Shown: positions 6,436-17,856, numbered from the stretch's first letter. The stretch is DNA of 64,000 nucleotides from Fontimonas thermophila (GCF_900113085.1 NZ_FOOC01000009.1:1-64000); one strand, 5' to 3'. A program made the numbers and translations. Notes: generated from the sequence alone by a model not told the origin.

Positions 6436-7437
6436 TTACACCGTTGCACCTCCACAGGAGGATCCGGCGCCGGCGGTGCAACCCAGGCAGTGCTCGGCAA
6501 AGCGGATCCGGCGCGCCAGAAGCTGCGGGTAGTCGAAATCGAAAATCGATGCTGCCTGTCCGGAAGGAGTGAGGATTTTCATGCCGAGCTGCTGGTTGAA
6601 GTCGCAGTCGTAGAGATGGCCATCGTGATCGACGCTGATGAGGTTGCGGCACATCACGGCCGCAGCAGCGGCCGGGTTGAAGGCGGCCAGCAGCTTGTCC
6701 ATGTACGTGGCGTACTGGCCGCTTTTCTCCAGATGCAACCGGAAGCGGTTGATCGGCATGTTGGTGATGGTATAGAGGCGATTGAAGCGGATGCCGAAGT
6801 TTTCGAACAATGATCGCTTGTAATCGGCTTCCAGGCTCGCCTGCGCGGCCGGCAAATAGGGACCGACCGGGTTATAGACGAGATTGAGGATGAGCCCGCT
6901 GCCGTCCTGACCATATCCCACGGCATTGAGTCGGCGCAGGGCTTCGATGCTCTTCGCAAAAACCCCGGACCCCCGCTGGGTGTCGGTAAAAAACGCCTGG
7001 TAATACGGCAGGGACGACACGACTTCCACGCGCTGCGCGGCAAAGAAGGCGGGGAAATCGTCCATCGCCGTATGCGTGGCCGGATCGCCGTCGATTTGCA
7101 CGGTCAGGTTGTGGCGCACGATCACATGCTTGCCCAGCGCGGTCGCACGCTCGACCAGCATACGGAATTGCGGGTGCAGTTCCGGCGCGCCGCCGGTGAT
7201 GTCCACCGTATGGATGTGCGCATGGCGCGCGAGCACCTCAAGACAGGCTTCGATGGCCCGGTCGGACAGCATCTCCGTGCGCGCCGGCGAGGCATCGACA
7301 TGGCAATGGCGGCAGGCCTGGTTGCAGCGCTTGGTGATGTTGAGTTGCAGCGTACCGATGTCCAGGGGAGGCAGCTCGAGCGCGTGCCGCCGGAGCACGC
7401 GCTCGAAGTCATATGGCGATTCAGGACGGCTAGCCAT
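6436..7437 (-). CDS. arsS: Arsenosugar biosynthesis radical SAM protein ArsS
   Basis: This is a 333 aa radical SAM enzyme. The cluster-binding motif C38-x3-C42-x2-C45 (CNQACRHC) is followed by a glycine-rich ITGGAPELHP motif typical of the ArsS family. A C-terminal DUF3641-like region has the cysteines CLGCTAGAGSSCGGATV for auxiliary binding. ArsS is thought to join the 5'-deoxyadenosyl group to dimethylated arsenic on the way to arsenosugars. The usual ArsM methyltransferase is not seen next to it. It lies 17 bp downstream of the AhpD-like gene, so the two form an operon. In some bacteria this family contains selenocysteine; here cysteine codons are present. Confidence 0.88.
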   Translation of the reverse strand: MASRPESPYDFERVLRRHALELPPLDIGTLQLNITKRCNQACRHCHVDASPARTEMLSDRAIEACLEVLARHAHIHTVDITGGAPELHPQFRMLVERATALGKHVIVRHNLTVQIDGDPATHTAMDDFPAFFAAQRVEVVSSLPYYQAFFTDTQRGSGVFAKSIEALRRLNAVGYGQDGSGLILNLVYNPVGPYLPAAQASLEADYKRSLFENFGIRFNRLYTITNMPINRFRLHLEKSGQYATYMDKLLAAFNPAAAAAVMCRNLISVDHDGHLYDCDFNQQLGMKILTPSGQAASIFDFDYPQLLARRIRFAEHCLGCTAGAGSSCGGATV

Positions 7438-7454
7438 TGCGCGCGCTCATGGGA

Positions 7455-7790
7455 TCAGAGGATCAGCTTGTCGAGGTGGTTGTTCATCTGGATCGCGTGC
7501 GCCAGGGTGATTCCTGCCTTCATCGCGGCGGCAACGTGCACGGCTTCCATCATCTGCTCGGAACTGGCGCCGGCCTCCAGGCAAGCGGTGGTGTAGGCGT
7601 CGATGCAGTACGGGCATTTCTCGGCATGGGCGATTGCCAGCGCAATCAAGGCCTTCTCGCGTTTGCTCAAGGCGCCGTCCTGGCCGGTGACCATGCCGTA
7701 ATACTTGAAGAACTCGTCGGCGAGCGGTTTGGCATGGCGGCCGATTTCCGCAAATTTCTTGAGGTCATCCGATTCGTAATAGCTGCTCAT
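7455..7790 (-). CDS. AhpD-like / carboxymuconolactone decarboxylase family protein (arsenosugar-associated)
   Basis: This is a 111 aa all-helical protein with the AhpD redox motif C59-P-Y-C62 followed by IDAY, and an AHAEKCPYCID context typical of peroxidase-like family members found beside arsS. It probably acts as a small thiol-dependent reductase or peroxidase for ArsS chemistry; this role comes from the neighbourhood. The start at 7790 has a GGGGAG ribosome-binding site just upstream; the frame could extend six codons further. It is first in the operon with arsS and divergent from rimO. Confidence 0.85.
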   Translation of the reverse strand: MSSYYESDDLKKFAEIGRHAKPLADEFFKYYGMVTGQDGALSKREKALIALAIAHAEKCPYCIDAYTTACLEAGASSEQMMEAVHVAAAMKAGITLAHAIQMNNHLDKLIL

Positions 7791-7973
7791 GGGCACTCCC
7801 CATCCCACCGTGGCTCCTCGGTCCGCTCACGCTAGCCCAATACGCAGATACGCGCCAGCCGGATGCACCGCCTTGGCCTTGTGCGCGTGGACAGATCCGA
7901 CCGTCCGTCGCGCCAATGTCAAGATGACTGCCACAAGCCGCTAGAATGCGCGCCCGTTTCTGGTTGCCTCGCC

Positions 7974-9335
7974 ATGTCCGCCCCACGCTCCCGCACCCGA
8001 TCCTCAAGAAGCACCGCACCCAAAGTGGGGTTCGTCTCGCTCGGCTGCCCGAAAGCGCTGGTGGATTCTGAGCGCATCCTGACCCAGCTACGCGCCGAGG
8101 GCTACGAGACGGTGTCAAGCTACGAAGCCGCCGATGTCGTGATCGTAAACACCTGCGGCTTCATCGACTCGGCGGTCGAGGAATCGCTGGATGCGATCGG
8201 CGAGGCCATGGCCGAGAACGGCAAGGTCATCGTCACCGGCTGCATGGGCACAGGCCCCAAAAGCCAGCTCGTGCGCGAGAAATTCCCCAACCTGCTGTCG
8301 ATCAGCGGACCGCAGGACTTCGCCAGCGTGATGCAGGCGGTGCATGCGGCCGTGCCGCCGGCGCACGACCCCTTCTTCGATCTTTTGCCACCGCAGGGTA
8401 TCAAGCTGACGCCTCGGCACTACGCCTATATCAAGATCGCCGAGGGCTGCAATCACCGCTGCAGCTTCTGCATCATCCCGTCGATGCGTGGCCGGCTGCG
8501 CTCGCGTCCCATCGACGAGGTGCTCACCGAGGCGGAAAAACTGGCCAAGGCTGGCGTCAAGGAACTGCTGGTGATTGCGCAGGACACCTCGGCCTACGGC
8601 GCGGATCTCAAATACGCCCCGAGGCATTGGCGTAACCGCGCGTATGCGACACGCCTGCTCGATCTGTGCGAAGGCCTCGGCGAGCTCGGCGTCTGGGTGC
8701 GGCTGCATTACGTCTATCCCTACCCGCACGTCGATCACATCCTGCCGCTGATGGCCGCAGGCAAGGTGCTACCGTATCTGGACGTGCCTTTCCAGCACGC
8801 TGCACCGTCGGTACTCAAGGCCATGCGCCGTCCGGCTGCTGCCGAAGACACGCTCAAGCGTCTGGAGACCTGGCGCCGGATCTGTCCAGAGCTGACCGTG
8901 CGCTCGAGTTTCATCGTCGGTTTCCCCGGCGAAACCGAGGCGGATTTTGCGTTTCTGCTCGATTGGCTCAAGGCCGCACGCCTCGACCGCGTGGGCTGTT
9001 TCCAGTATTCCCCGGTTGCAGGCGCGGCGGCGAATGCATTGCCCGGCGCAGTGCCGGATGAGGTGAAACAGGAACGCTACGCGCGCCTCATGGCCGTGCA
9101 GGCCCGCATCAGCCAAGACAAGCTGCGCGAGAAGATCGGCCGGACGATCGAAGTGCTCGTCGATGGCCCCGGCGAGGAAGGCGTCGTCGTCGGCCGTTCC
9201 TGGGCCGATGCCCCGGAGATCGACGGCAAAGTCTATCTGTCCAGCGAACGGCCGCTGCGTGCCGGGCAGATCGTCAAGGCCGAGGTGCTCGAGGCCAGCG
9301 CGCATGACCTGCACGCGCAGGTGCTGGACGGCTGA
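7974..9335 (+). CDS. rimO: Ribosomal protein S12 methylthiotransferase RimO
   Basis: This is a 453 aa radical SAM methylthiotransferase. The N-terminal UPF0004 domain has its three cluster cysteines in [18 protein letters not shown] and VTGCMG. The radical SAM core has [21 protein letters not shown] (given in part; CxxxCxxC), and a C-terminal TRAM domain occupies about 385-453. It methylthiolates an aspartate of S12. The ATG at 7974 gives the family length of about 440-450; the frame opens earlier but the extra residues look non-coding. A TAGAAT -10-like hexamer lies near 7942. It is convergent with the sugar dehydrogenase, with a 14 bp gap. Confidence 0.95.
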   Translation: MSAPRSRTRSSRSTAPKVGFVSLGCPKALVDSERILTQLRAEGYETVSSYEAADVVIVNTCGFIDSAVEESLDAIGEAMAENGKVIVTGCMGTGPKSQLVREKFPNLLSISGPQDFASVMQAVHAAVPPAHDPFFDLLPPQGIKLTPRHYAYIKIAEGCNHRCSFCIIPSMRGRLRSRPIDEVLTEAEKLAKAGVKELLVIAQDTSAYGADLKYAPRHWRNRAYATRLLDLCEGLGELGVWVRLHYVYPYPHVDHILPLMAAGKVLPYLDVPFQHAAPSVLKAMRRPAAAEDTLKRLETWRRICPELTVRSSFIVGFPGETEADFAFLLDWLKAARLDRVGCFQYSPVAGAAANALPGAVPDEVKQERYARLMAVQARISQDKLREKIGRTIEVLVDGPGEEGVVVGRSWADAPEIDGKVYLSSERPLRAGQIVKAEVLEASAHDLHAQVLDG

Positions 9336-9349
9336 GAACCTGGCACAGC

Positions 9350-10738
9350 CTAAGCTTCGATGCGTACTCCCTTGATCGGCACAAACGGTGCCATCGCGTT
9401 GCAGGCATCGACGACGAGCGCTGCCTCGCGCGCGATCAAGCCGTAATCGACCCGACGGTGGCGTACGAGGATGACGACGGCATCCTGGGCTTGCAGGGTT
9501 TGCGCCGTCAGCGGCGTGCTGTCCATGCGGATGTCGTAATCCCGCTTGCGCGGAAACGTCGGCACATGCGGGTCGTGGTAGGCGATCACGGCGCCCGCCT
9601 CCTGCAGGCGCGCGATGATTTCTGCCGCCGGAGTTTCACGCGTATCGTCGATGTTTGCCTTGTAGGCAACGCCGCAGATCAGCACGCGCGCGCCCTTGAT
9701 CGCCTTGCCGCACTGATTGAGCCCCTCACCCAGCCGGCGGATGACGTAGTACGGCATGGCCCGGTTGATTTCGCCGGCAAGCTCGATGAACCGCGTGTTG
9801 TGGCCGAATTCCTTGGCACGCCAGGTCAGATAAAACGGATCGATCGGGATACAGTGCCCGCCGAGCCCCGGCCCCGGGTAGAACGGCTGGAAGCCAAACG
9901 GTTTGGTCGCCGCCGCCTCGATCACTTTCCAGATGTCGATGCCCATGTCGTACAACACCGGCTTGAGTTCGTTGACCAGCGCGATGTTGACGGCGCGATA
10001 AATGTTCTCCAGCAGCTTGGCGGCCTCGGCGATCTCGGCACTGTCCACGCGCACGACTTGGTCGATCGCGCTGGAGAACAACTGTACGGCGAGATCGGCG
10101 CTGGTGTCGTCCACACCTCCAACCAACTTCGGAGTCGTTCGCGTGGTGTAATCCTTGCGCCCTGGGTCTTCCCGCTCGGGGCTGAACGCAAGAAAGAAAT
10201 CACGCCCGCAACGAAGACCGCTGGCCTCGAGCAGCGGCAAGCACAGCTCGCGAGTCGTACCAGGATAGGTTGTCGACTCGAGGATCACGAGCTGTCCGGC
10301 ATGCAGATGCCGGGCCGTCATCTCGGTCGAACCGCGAACAAACGTCATGTCCGGCTCACGGTGGCGGCCGAGCGGTGTCGGCACACACAGGATGACGACA
10401 TCGGCACGCTCCAGCGCGGCCTCGTCAGTGGTCGCCTCGAAGCGCTCGCTGTCCCGCAATGTCGTGAACACGTCGGCGCCGACGTGTTCGAGATACGGCC
10501 GTCCGGCAGCGAGCATTTCGATCTTGACGGGATCGATATCGATCCCAAGCATCCGGTATCCCGCCGCGTGCAAGGTCGCGCATAACGGCAGACCGACGTA
10601 ACCCAGGCCGATGACGGCGACACAGGCCTCCCGCCGCTCGATTTTTTCGCGTAGCGCAGCCGCTGCGCTGCCGGGGATCAGCGACGATGCCAAAGCAACG
10701 CTCGGCGCATCCTGGTGGGTCGTTTCGGTTGCGCGCAT
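9350..10738 (-). CDS. Nucleotide sugar dehydrogenase (UDP-N-acetylhexosamine 6-dehydrogenase type)
   Basis: This is a 462 aa NAD-dependent enzyme. A Rossmann motif GLGYVGLP lies at 44-51. The central domain has ESTTYPGTTRELCLPLLE and FSPEREDPG, typical of the WbpA/CapL and WecC groups. The catalytic cysteine is in GPGLGGHCIPIDPFYL. It oxidises a UDP-N-acetylhexosamine to the uronic acid for surface polysaccharide. The start at 10738 was chosen because the longer frame upstream runs antisense-like over the AEC gene. No other polysaccharide gene is adjacent, which is unusual for this family. GlcNAc versus GalNAc cannot be decided. Confidence 0.88.
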   Translation of the reverse strand: MRATETTHQDAPSVALASSLIPGSAAAALREKIERREACVAVIGLGYVGLPLCATLHAAGYRMLGIDIDPVKIEMLAAGRPYLEHVGADVFTTLRDSERFEATTDEAALERADVVILCVPTPLGRHREPDMTFVRGSTEMTARHLHAGQLVILESTTYPGTTRELCLPLLEASGLRCGRDFFLAFSPEREDPGRKDYTTRTTPKLVGGVDDTSADLAVQLFSSAIDQVVRVDSAEIAEAAKLLENIYRAVNIALVNELKPVLYDMGIDIWKVIEAAATKPFGFQPFYPGPGLGGHCIPIDPFYLTWRAKEFGHNTRFIELAGEINRAMPYYVIRRLGEGLNQCGKAIKGARVLICGVAYKANIDDTRETPAAEIIARLQEAGAVIAYHDPHVPTFPRKRDYDIRMDSTPLTAQTLQAQDAVVILVRHRRVDYGLIAREAALVVDACNAMAPFVPIKGVRIEA

Positions 10739-10797
10739 CACGGCGAGTCCTCGTGCGGGGTGGACAATGTCGGCAGACGCGCCAGTATCGCCGACCG

Positions 10798-11697
10798 TCA
10801 CGGCAGCGCAAGGTGCCACAGCGGCACGGTGACCAGCGACAGCAAAATCCCGGCTCCGAGCACGGTGTTGGCGAGCGGCGGCTCGAGGTTGTGCTGGTCG
10901 GCCAGAATCGCCGCGGAAACCATCGGCGCCATCGCTGTCTGCAGCACGCCGATCGACAGTATCGGGGCCTGCACGCCGGCCATGACGCCCAGCAGCAGCA
11001 TGAATGCCGGCGCGACGGCGAGTTTCCAGGCCAGCCCCGTCACCAGCGCCCGCGTCTGCCCTGCCCCAGGATGCAGGCGCAAACGCAAGCCGACCGAGAA
11101 CAGAGCAAGCGGCGTCAGCGTGCCACCGAGACGCGCGAGGATGTCGTCGACCGGCGCCGGCCAGCCCCCGAGGGCGCCGGCGATCAAGCCCACGCCGAGC
11201 GCGACGAAGGCCGGGAACAGCAGGACGCGGCGCAGGATCTGGCGCGGCTGCGCCTGGCCGCCCGCATACACGGCGGCGACGAGGGTACCGCCAATGGCCA
11301 ATGCGACGAAGCAACCCATCTGATCGGCGATCACCCCCAGCGCCAGACCTTCCCGGCCACGCAGGGCCTCCAGCAGCGGGTATCCCATGAACGAGGTGTT
11401 GCCCAGCCCGCAGACGAGGGTCAGCGCACCGATCCGGCCGCGGCTCCAGTTCCAGCGCGCCCCCACGATGCGGAACAGCACGAACGCCCCCAGCAACAGC
11501 AACCACTGGGTGACGACCAGAAACCAGAACTGCCACTCAAACCGCAGACGCGGAACCAGCTCCAGCACCAGTGCAGGCAGCGCGATGTGGATGACCCACC
11601 AGTTCAGCCCCTGGGCGAGCCCCAGCGGTGGACGCGCGTAACGCGCAACCACTGCGCCCAGCCCAAGACAAATGATCAGCAGCGCCAGTGCGGTCAC
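10798..11697 (-). CDS. AEC (auxin efflux carrier) family transporter
   Basis: This is a 299 aa inner-membrane protein with about ten hydrophobic segments over its length. It has the AEC pattern of two five-helix halves, each with a proline-containing crossing segment: IHIALPALVLELVP early, and TGLAWKLAVAPAFMLLLGV with VLQTAMAPMVSAAILA late. Members move organic anions such as malate or malonate. The substrate is unknown. It is about 60 bp upstream of the sugar dehydrogenase and ten bases after glmS on the same strand. Confidence 0.88.
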   Translation of the reverse strand: MTALALLIICLGLGAVVARYARPPLGLAQGLNWWVIHIALPALVLELVPRLRFEWQFWFLVVTQWLLLLGAFVLFRIVGARWNWSRGRIGALTLVCGLGNTSFMGYPLLEALRGREGLALGVIADQMGCFVALAIGGTLVAAVYAGGQAQPRQILRRVLLFPAFVALGVGLIAGALGGWPAPVDDILARLGGTLTPLALFSVGLRLRLHPGAGQTRALVTGLAWKLAVAPAFMLLLGVMAGVQAPILSIGVLQTAMAPMVSAAILADQHNLEPPLANTVLGAGILLSLVTVPLWHLALP

Positions 11698-11707
11698 GGC
11701 GGCAGCG

Positions 11708-13543
11708 TCACTCGACCGTCACGGACTTGGCCAGATTCCGGGGCTGGTCGACATCGGTGCCGCGGTGCACGGCGACGTGATAGGCGAGCAACTGCAGCGG
11801 CAGCGTATAGACCAGCGGCGCCTGCAGCGGCTCGATGTGGTCGGGCATGGCGATGACCTCGACACCCTCGCTCGACTCGATCCCGGTGTTGGGATCGGCA
11901 AACACGAACAACCGGCCGCCCCGCGCGCGCACCTCCTGGAGATTGGACTTGAGCTTTTCGAGCAGGGGATTGTTCGGGGCGACCGCGACCACTGGCATGT
12001 CGTCATCGACGAGCGCGAGCGGTCCGTGCTTGAGCTCACCGGCGGCGTAAGCTTCTGCATGGATGTAGGAAATCTCCTTGAGCTTGAGCGCACCCTCCAT
12101 CGCGATCGGATACGTCGGCCCACGCCCGAGGAACAGCGCATGGCGCTTGGATGCGAAATGCTCGGCCCAGGCGCGGATCTGCCCATCGAGCCTGAGCGTG
12201 TGCTCGACCATCTCCGGTACCCGCCGCAGCTGGCGCACATACAGGGCGATGAGCCGGCGGTCGATGCCGCGCCGCTGGGCGATCGCCAGCCCCAGCAGGC
12301 CCAGCGCCGCGAGCTGCGTCGTGAATGCCTTGGTGCTGGCCACCCCGATTTCCGGTCCGGCCCGCGTCATCAGCACCAGATCCGCCTCGCGCACCAGTGA
12401 GGATTCCGGCACATTGCAAATGGCTGCGGTGGCAACATAACCCAGCTTCTTGGCCTCGCGCAGCGCGGCGAGCGTATCGGCGGTCTCCCCGGATTGGGAG
12501 ATGGCTAGAAACAGCGTGCCTGGCATCACCACCGGATTGCGGTAGCGGTACTCGCTCGCGACCTCGACGCTGCAGGGGATACGCGCGCCTTGTTCCAAGT
12601 AGTACCGCGCGACGAGACCGGCGTGGTAGCTGGTCCCGCAGGCGACGATATGCACCTGCTGAACCTGCGGCAGGATGTCGCCGGCGCGAGGCCCGAACGC
12701 GGCCTCGAGTACATGATCGCCGGCGATGCGCTCGGATAACGTGTCGGCGATCGCGCGTGGCTGCTCATAAATTTCCTTGAGCATGTAATGCGCATACTCG
12801 CCGCGCTCGACGGCATCGGCCGACAGCGAAGATTCGTGCTCGGGCCGATCGACAATGCGGCCCGCGGCATCGAAAATCGTGACGCGATCGATACGGATGT
12901 CGGCGACATCCCCCTCCTCGAGAAACTTGAAGCGCCGTGTCACCGGCAACAGCGCCTGGACATCGGAGGCGACGTAGTGGCCGTCGCTACCCAGACCGAC
13001 CACAAGCGGGCTTGCGATACGGGCGACGACGATGCGATCCGGGATCTGTGCATCGAAAACGACGATCGCATATGCGCCGCTGAGCCGGCGAACCGCCGTC
13101 TGCACGGCCGCGGTGAGATCAAGCCCCTGTTTGACGAAATCGTGAATCAGATGGGCGATGACTTCGGTATCCGTTTCCGACGCGAACCGGTAACCCTTGT
13201 CGCACAGCTCGGCCTTGAGCTCGACGTAGTTCTCGATGATGCCGTTGTGAATCAGCGCGATGCGTCCCTCCGAGACATGCGGATGGGCATTGGCCTCGGT
13301 AACACCACCGTGTGTGGCCCAGCGTGAATGGGCGATCCCCAGAAAACCGGCACAAGGCTCGGCGTGTAGCTTTTCCTGCAAACGCGCGACCTTGCCGACG
13401 GCACGGCGCAACGCGAGCGCACCCTTTGTCTGGACCACGGCAAGACCGGTGGAGTCATAGCCGCGATACTCGAGGCGGCGCAGCCCGTCGATCAGGACCG
13501 GGGTCACGTCATGGGCGGCGATGGCGCCGACAATTCCGCACAT
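11708..13543 (-). CDS. glmS: Glutamine--fructose-6-phosphate aminotransferase (isomerizing) GlmS
   Basis: This is a 611 aa enzyme making glucosamine-6-phosphate, the first step to UDP-GlcNAc. The N-terminal glutaminase domain begins MCGIVGA with the nucleophile Cys right after the removed Met, then LRRLEYRGYDS. Two SIS domains follow, with CGTSYHAG, SQSGETADTLAALREAK and the C-terminal LAKSVTVE tail. Length matches the family (609 in E. coli). It follows glmU with a 71 bp gap, the standard pairing. I see no glmS ribozyme in the leader. Confidence 0.97.
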   Translation of the reverse strand: MCGIVGAIAAHDVTPVLIDGLRRLEYRGYDSTGLAVVQTKGALALRRAVGKVARLQEKLHAEPCAGFLGIAHSRWATHGGVTEANAHPHVSEGRIALIHNGIIENYVELKAELCDKGYRFASETDTEVIAHLIHDFVKQGLDLTAAVQTAVRRLSGAYAIVVFDAQIPDRIVVARIASPLVVGLGSDGHYVASDVQALLPVTRRFKFLEEGDVADIRIDRVTIFDAAGRIVDRPEHESSLSADAVERGEYAHYMLKEIYEQPRAIADTLSERIAGDHVLEAAFGPRAGDILPQVQQVHIVACGTSYHAGLVARYYLEQGARIPCSVEVASEYRYRNPVVMPGTLFLAISQSGETADTLAALREAKKLGYVATAAICNVPESSLVREADLVLMTRAGPEIGVASTKAFTTQLAALGLLGLAIAQRRGIDRRLIALYVRQLRRVPEMVEHTLRLDGQIRAWAEHFASKRHALFLGRGPTYPIAMEGALKLKEISYIHAEAYAAGELKHGPLALVDDDMPVVAVAPNNPLLEKLKSNLQEVRARGGRLFVFADPNTGIESSEGVEVIAMPDHIEPLQAPLVYTLPLQLLAYHVAVHRGTDVDQPRNLAKSVTVE

Positions 13544-13614
13544 AAGAACTCACAAAGCGGTGAAATTCGCATTCTAATCGACGATCAGCCTGCCACCTGC
13601 GCAGACCGTTGCGG

Positions 13615-15000
13615 TCAGCGCTTGCGCGGCCGCCGCCAGTGGGGATACGTCTTCTGCTCGCGCGCCCGGCACAAGGTCAGGCCGCCCGGGGGTACGTCTT
13701 GGGTGATTGTCGATCCGGCGCCGACCGTCGCCCCCTTGCCGATGCGCACCGGTGCGACGAGCTGCGTGTCCGAGCCGATGAAGACCTCGTCCTCGATCAC
13801 GGTCAGATGCTTGTTGGCGCCGTCGTAGTTGCAGAAGATCGTACCCGCCCCGATGTTCACGTCCGCGCCAACGTCGCCATCGCCGAGATATGCGAGGTGG
13901 TTGGCCTTGCTGCCGCGGCCCATGCGCACCTTCTTGACTTCGACGAAGTTGCCGATGTGCACCGCATCGGCAAGCACCGTCTGTGGTCGCAGCCGGGCAA
14001 ACGGCCCGATCCGGCAATCGTTGCCGGCCGTTGCGTCATCCAGCACGCTGTGCGCCTCGACGCGCGTACCCGCCCCGAGCTTGACGTCGCGCAACACGCA
14101 GTAAGGGCCGATGTGCACGCCGTCGCCGAGCTCGACACGCCCCTCGAACACACAACCGACATCGATGAACACGTCGCGTCCGGCGATGAGTGTCCCGCGC
14201 AAATCAAAGCGCGCCGGATCGGCAAGGGCGATGCCCTCGCGCAGCAGGGCCTCGGCCTGGCGTAACTGGAAAATGCGCTCCAGACGCGCGAGTTGCGCAC
14301 GATCGTTCACGCCTTCGACTTCGACCGCATCCTCGGCGGTCACCGTTACAACCCGTAACCGATCCTTGACCGCAAGCGCGACGACGTCCGTCAAGTAATA
14401 CTCGCCCTTGGCGTTGTCGTTGCGCACCTGGCCAAGCCAACCGCGCAACCGCTGCGCGGGTGCGGCGATGAAGCCCGTGTTCACTTCACGGATGCGTTTC
14501 TGGCGTGCGTTGGCGTCTTTGTCCTCGACGATACCCATCACGGCCCCGGCTTTGTTGCGCAGGATGCGTCCGTAACCGCTGGGATCGTCGAGCTCGGCGG
14601 TGAGCACCGCCAACGTACGGCGCCCGGCGTCCAGCAGCGGACGGAGCGTTTGCGGCCGCACCAGCGGCACGTCGCCGTAGAGCACCACCACGGTGGCATC
14701 GTCGGGGATATCCGGCATCGCTTGCAGCACGGCGTGCGCGGTTCCCCGCTGCTGCGCCTGCACGACCCAGCGCACGGAGCGATCCTGCGGATACGCCTGC
14801 GCAAACCACTGCCGCACCTGCTCGCCGCCGTGACCATGCACGACATGTATGGCCACGGCACCGAGCGCATGGGCGGTATCGAGCACACGCGCGAGCATCG
14901 GCCGCCCGCCCAGCGGATGCAACACCTTGGGCAATGCGCTTTTCATGCGCGTGCCCTGGCCGGCGGCAAGCACGATGCAGTGCACTGGCGCGTTCTTCAT
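13615..15000 (-). CDS. glmU: Bifunctional UDP-N-acetylglucosamine pyrophosphorylase / glucosamine-1-phosphate N-acetyltransferase GlmU
   Basis: This is a 461 aa two-domain enzyme. The N-terminal uridyltransferase has VLAAGQGTRMKSALPKVLHP (the GxGTRM signature). The C-terminal left-handed beta-helix acetyltransferase shows hexapeptide repeats from about residue 255, including FVEVKKVRMGRGSKANHLAY. It makes UDP-GlcNAc for peptidoglycan and lipopolysaccharide. It lies between atpC and glmS, as in many Gammaproteobacteria, but a terminator separates it from the atp operon. Confidence 0.97.
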   Translation of the reverse strand: MKNAPVHCIVLAAGQGTRMKSALPKVLHPLGGRPMLARVLDTAHALGAVAIHVVHGHGGEQVRQWFAQAYPQDRSVRWVVQAQQRGTAHAVLQAMPDIPDDATVVVLYGDVPLVRPQTLRPLLDAGRRTLAVLTAELDDPSGYGRILRNKAGAVMGIVEDKDANARQKRIREVNTGFIAAPAQRLRGWLGQVRNDNAKGEYYLTDVVALAVKDRLRVVTVTAEDAVEVEGVNDRAQLARLERIFQLRQAEALLREGIALADPARFDLRGTLIAGRDVFIDVGCVFEGRVELGDGVHIGPYCVLRDVKLGAGTRVEAHSVLDDATAGNDCRIGPFARLRPQTVLADAVHIGNFVEVKKVRMGRGSKANHLAYLGDGDVGADVNIGAGTIFCNYDGANKHLTVIEDEVFIGSDTQLVAPVRIGKGATVGAGSTITQDVPPGGLTLCRAREQKTYPHWRRPRKR

Positions 15001-15014
15001 GGATCGATCGCCCC

Positions 15015-15056
15015 CAATGAAAAATCCCGCTCATGCTGGCTGAACACGAGCGGGAT
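15015..15056 (-). terminator. Intrinsic terminator after atpC
   Basis: ATCCCGCTC (15024-15032) pairs with GAGCGGGAT (15048-15056), with a 15 nt loop. On the minus strand the stem is followed by five T. It sits between the atpC stop and the glmU start, ending most atp operon transcription. Confidence 0.8.
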
Positions 15057-15096
15057 GGAGAATATACCGTGCACCATGCGGCGCACACCGGCGGCA

Positions 15097-15522
15097 TCAG
15101 GTACCGCGGCTGGAATTCTTGATCTTCTGCACAAACTGCAGTCGCGCAGCCGCTTCGATCAACTCCGCCTGGGCACGGGCCAGGTCGATGTCGGACTTGG
15201 CCCCTGCGAGCTTTTCCTCGGCTGCCTGCTTGGCCGCGAGTGCGGCCGCCTCGTCGGCATCTTTGGCGCGCAGCGCGGTGTCGGCCAGCACCGTGACCAG
15301 AAACGGCTGGACCTCGAGGATGCCGCCGCCGACGAAGAATTGCAGTTCCTCGCCCTCCGGCGGCTGCACGCGCACGGTCCCCGGCTTCAAGCGCGTCAGC
15401 AACGGCGCGTGCCGCGGCGCGATGCCGACCTCGCCCATCTCCGCAGGCGCGAACACCATCCGGGCCTCACCCGAATGAATGTGACCTTCCGCGGAAACGA
15501 TGTCGATGTGGATGTTTGCCAT
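15097..15522 (-). CDS. atpC: F1Fo ATP synthase subunit epsilon
   Basis: This is a 141 aa protein. The N-terminal beta-sandwich (IHIDIVSAEGHIHSGEARMV and PRHAPLLTRLKPGTVRV) is followed by a C-terminal two-helix domain rich in Ala and Glu. It links the rotor and inhibits ATP hydrolysis. The ATG at 15522 was chosen over an upstream in-frame one, because it gives the family length and first strand. It is the last gene of the atp operon. Confidence 0.96.
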   Translation of the reverse strand: MANIHIDIVSAEGHIHSGEARMVFAPAEMGEVGIAPRHAPLLTRLKPGTVRVQPPEGEELQFFVGGGILEVQPFLVTVLADTALRAKDADEAAALAAKQAAEEKLAGAKSDIDLARAQAELIEAAARLQFVQKIKNSSRGT

Positions 15523-15585
15523 GGCGTTCTCGTGATTCGTGACGGATCCGCACAACCGGCTTCACCACCGGCTGCGCGCCGGTCG

Positions 15586-16965
<1,380 letters not shown>

Positions 16966-16992
16966 TTACTCTCTGGTCTCGATTCTGATTGC

Positions 16993-17856
16993 TCAACCGA
17001 CTGCGGCTGCGCCGCCGACGATTTCCGCGAGTTCCTTGGTAATGCCGGCCTGGCGTGCCTTGTTATAGGCGAGCTGCAGGCCATTGATGATCTTGCCGGC
17101 GTTGTCGGAAGCCGACTTCATCGCCACCATGCGCGCCGACTGTTCGCTGGCGACGTTCTCGATCACAGCCTGATACACCTGCGACTCGACGTAGCGCATC
17201 AGCACCGCATCGAGCAGCTCCGTCGATGCCGGTTCGTACAGATAGTCCCAGTGCTCGAGCAGGCCCTCGCTCTTGACCGGCTCGACCGGTAGCAGCTGCT
17301 GCACGGTCGGCTTTTGGGTCATCGTGTTGATGAACTGGTTCGAAACGATGAAGACGCGATCGATACTGCCGTCACGGTAGGCGTCGGTGAGCACCTTGAT
17401 CACGCCGAGCAGCTGGTCCAGATGCGGACGGTCGCCCAGATGCGTGGCCATTGCGCTGACCTTGCCCCCCATACGCTTGAAGAACGACACCGCCTTGTTG
17501 CCGATCAGGGCGAATTCGACATCGACGTTCTTGGCACGCCACTCGCGGACCTCGCGCAACACGGTGCGGAACACGTTCATGTTCAGACCGCCACACAGGC
17601 CGCGGTCCGACGACACGACCAGATACGCGACGCGCTTGACCTCACGCTCGACCGTGAACGGATGCTTGTACTCGAGATTCGCCTGCGCCAGGTGCCCCAG
17701 CGTGCGGCGGATCTTCTCGGCATACGGGCGGGCCGCGGCCATGCGATCCTGCGCTTTGCGCATTTTCGACATGGCGACCTTTTCCATCGCCCGCGTGATC
17801 TTCTGCGTATTCTTGACGCTTTTGATCTTGCTGCGGATTTCCTTGGCGCCGGCCAC
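16993..17856 (-). CDS. atpG: F1Fo ATP synthase subunit gamma
   Basis: This is the 287 aa central-stalk subunit. The N-terminal helix [26 protein letters not shown] and the C-terminal helix [20 protein letters not shown] (parts given) form the coiled coil that turns in the alpha3beta3 ring; the middle is a Rossmann-like globular part. The length is as in E. coli. It sits between atpA and atpD with short gaps. Confidence 0.97.
   Translation of the reverse strand: MAGAKEIRSKIKSVKNTQKITRAMEKVAMSKMRKAQDRMAAARPYAEKIRRTLGHLAQANLEYKHPFTVEREVKRVAYLVVSSDRGLCGGLNMNVFRTVLREVREWRAKNVDVEFALIGNKAVSFFKRMGGKVSAMATHLGDRPHLDQLLGVIKVLTDAYRDGSIDRVFIVSNQFINTMTQKPTVQQLLPVEPVKSEGLLEHWDYLYEPASTELLDAVLMRYVESQVYQAVIENVASEQSARMVAMKSASDNAGKIINGLQLAYNKARQAGITKELAEIVGGAAAVG

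Noticed and set aside
6436-7437. Selenocysteine in ArsS
   Set aside because: The frame is read without an in-frame TGA and the expected positions are cysteine codons.
9633-9648. GTTTCACG, half of the parS consensus
   Set aside because: The second half does not match; it lies within the sugar dehydrogenase coding sequence.
9350-11536. One long reading frame covering both the sugar dehydrogenase and the AEC gene
   Set aside because: Only 9350-10738 matches a family; the upstream part is arginine- and alanine-rich shadow of the AEC gene in another frame.
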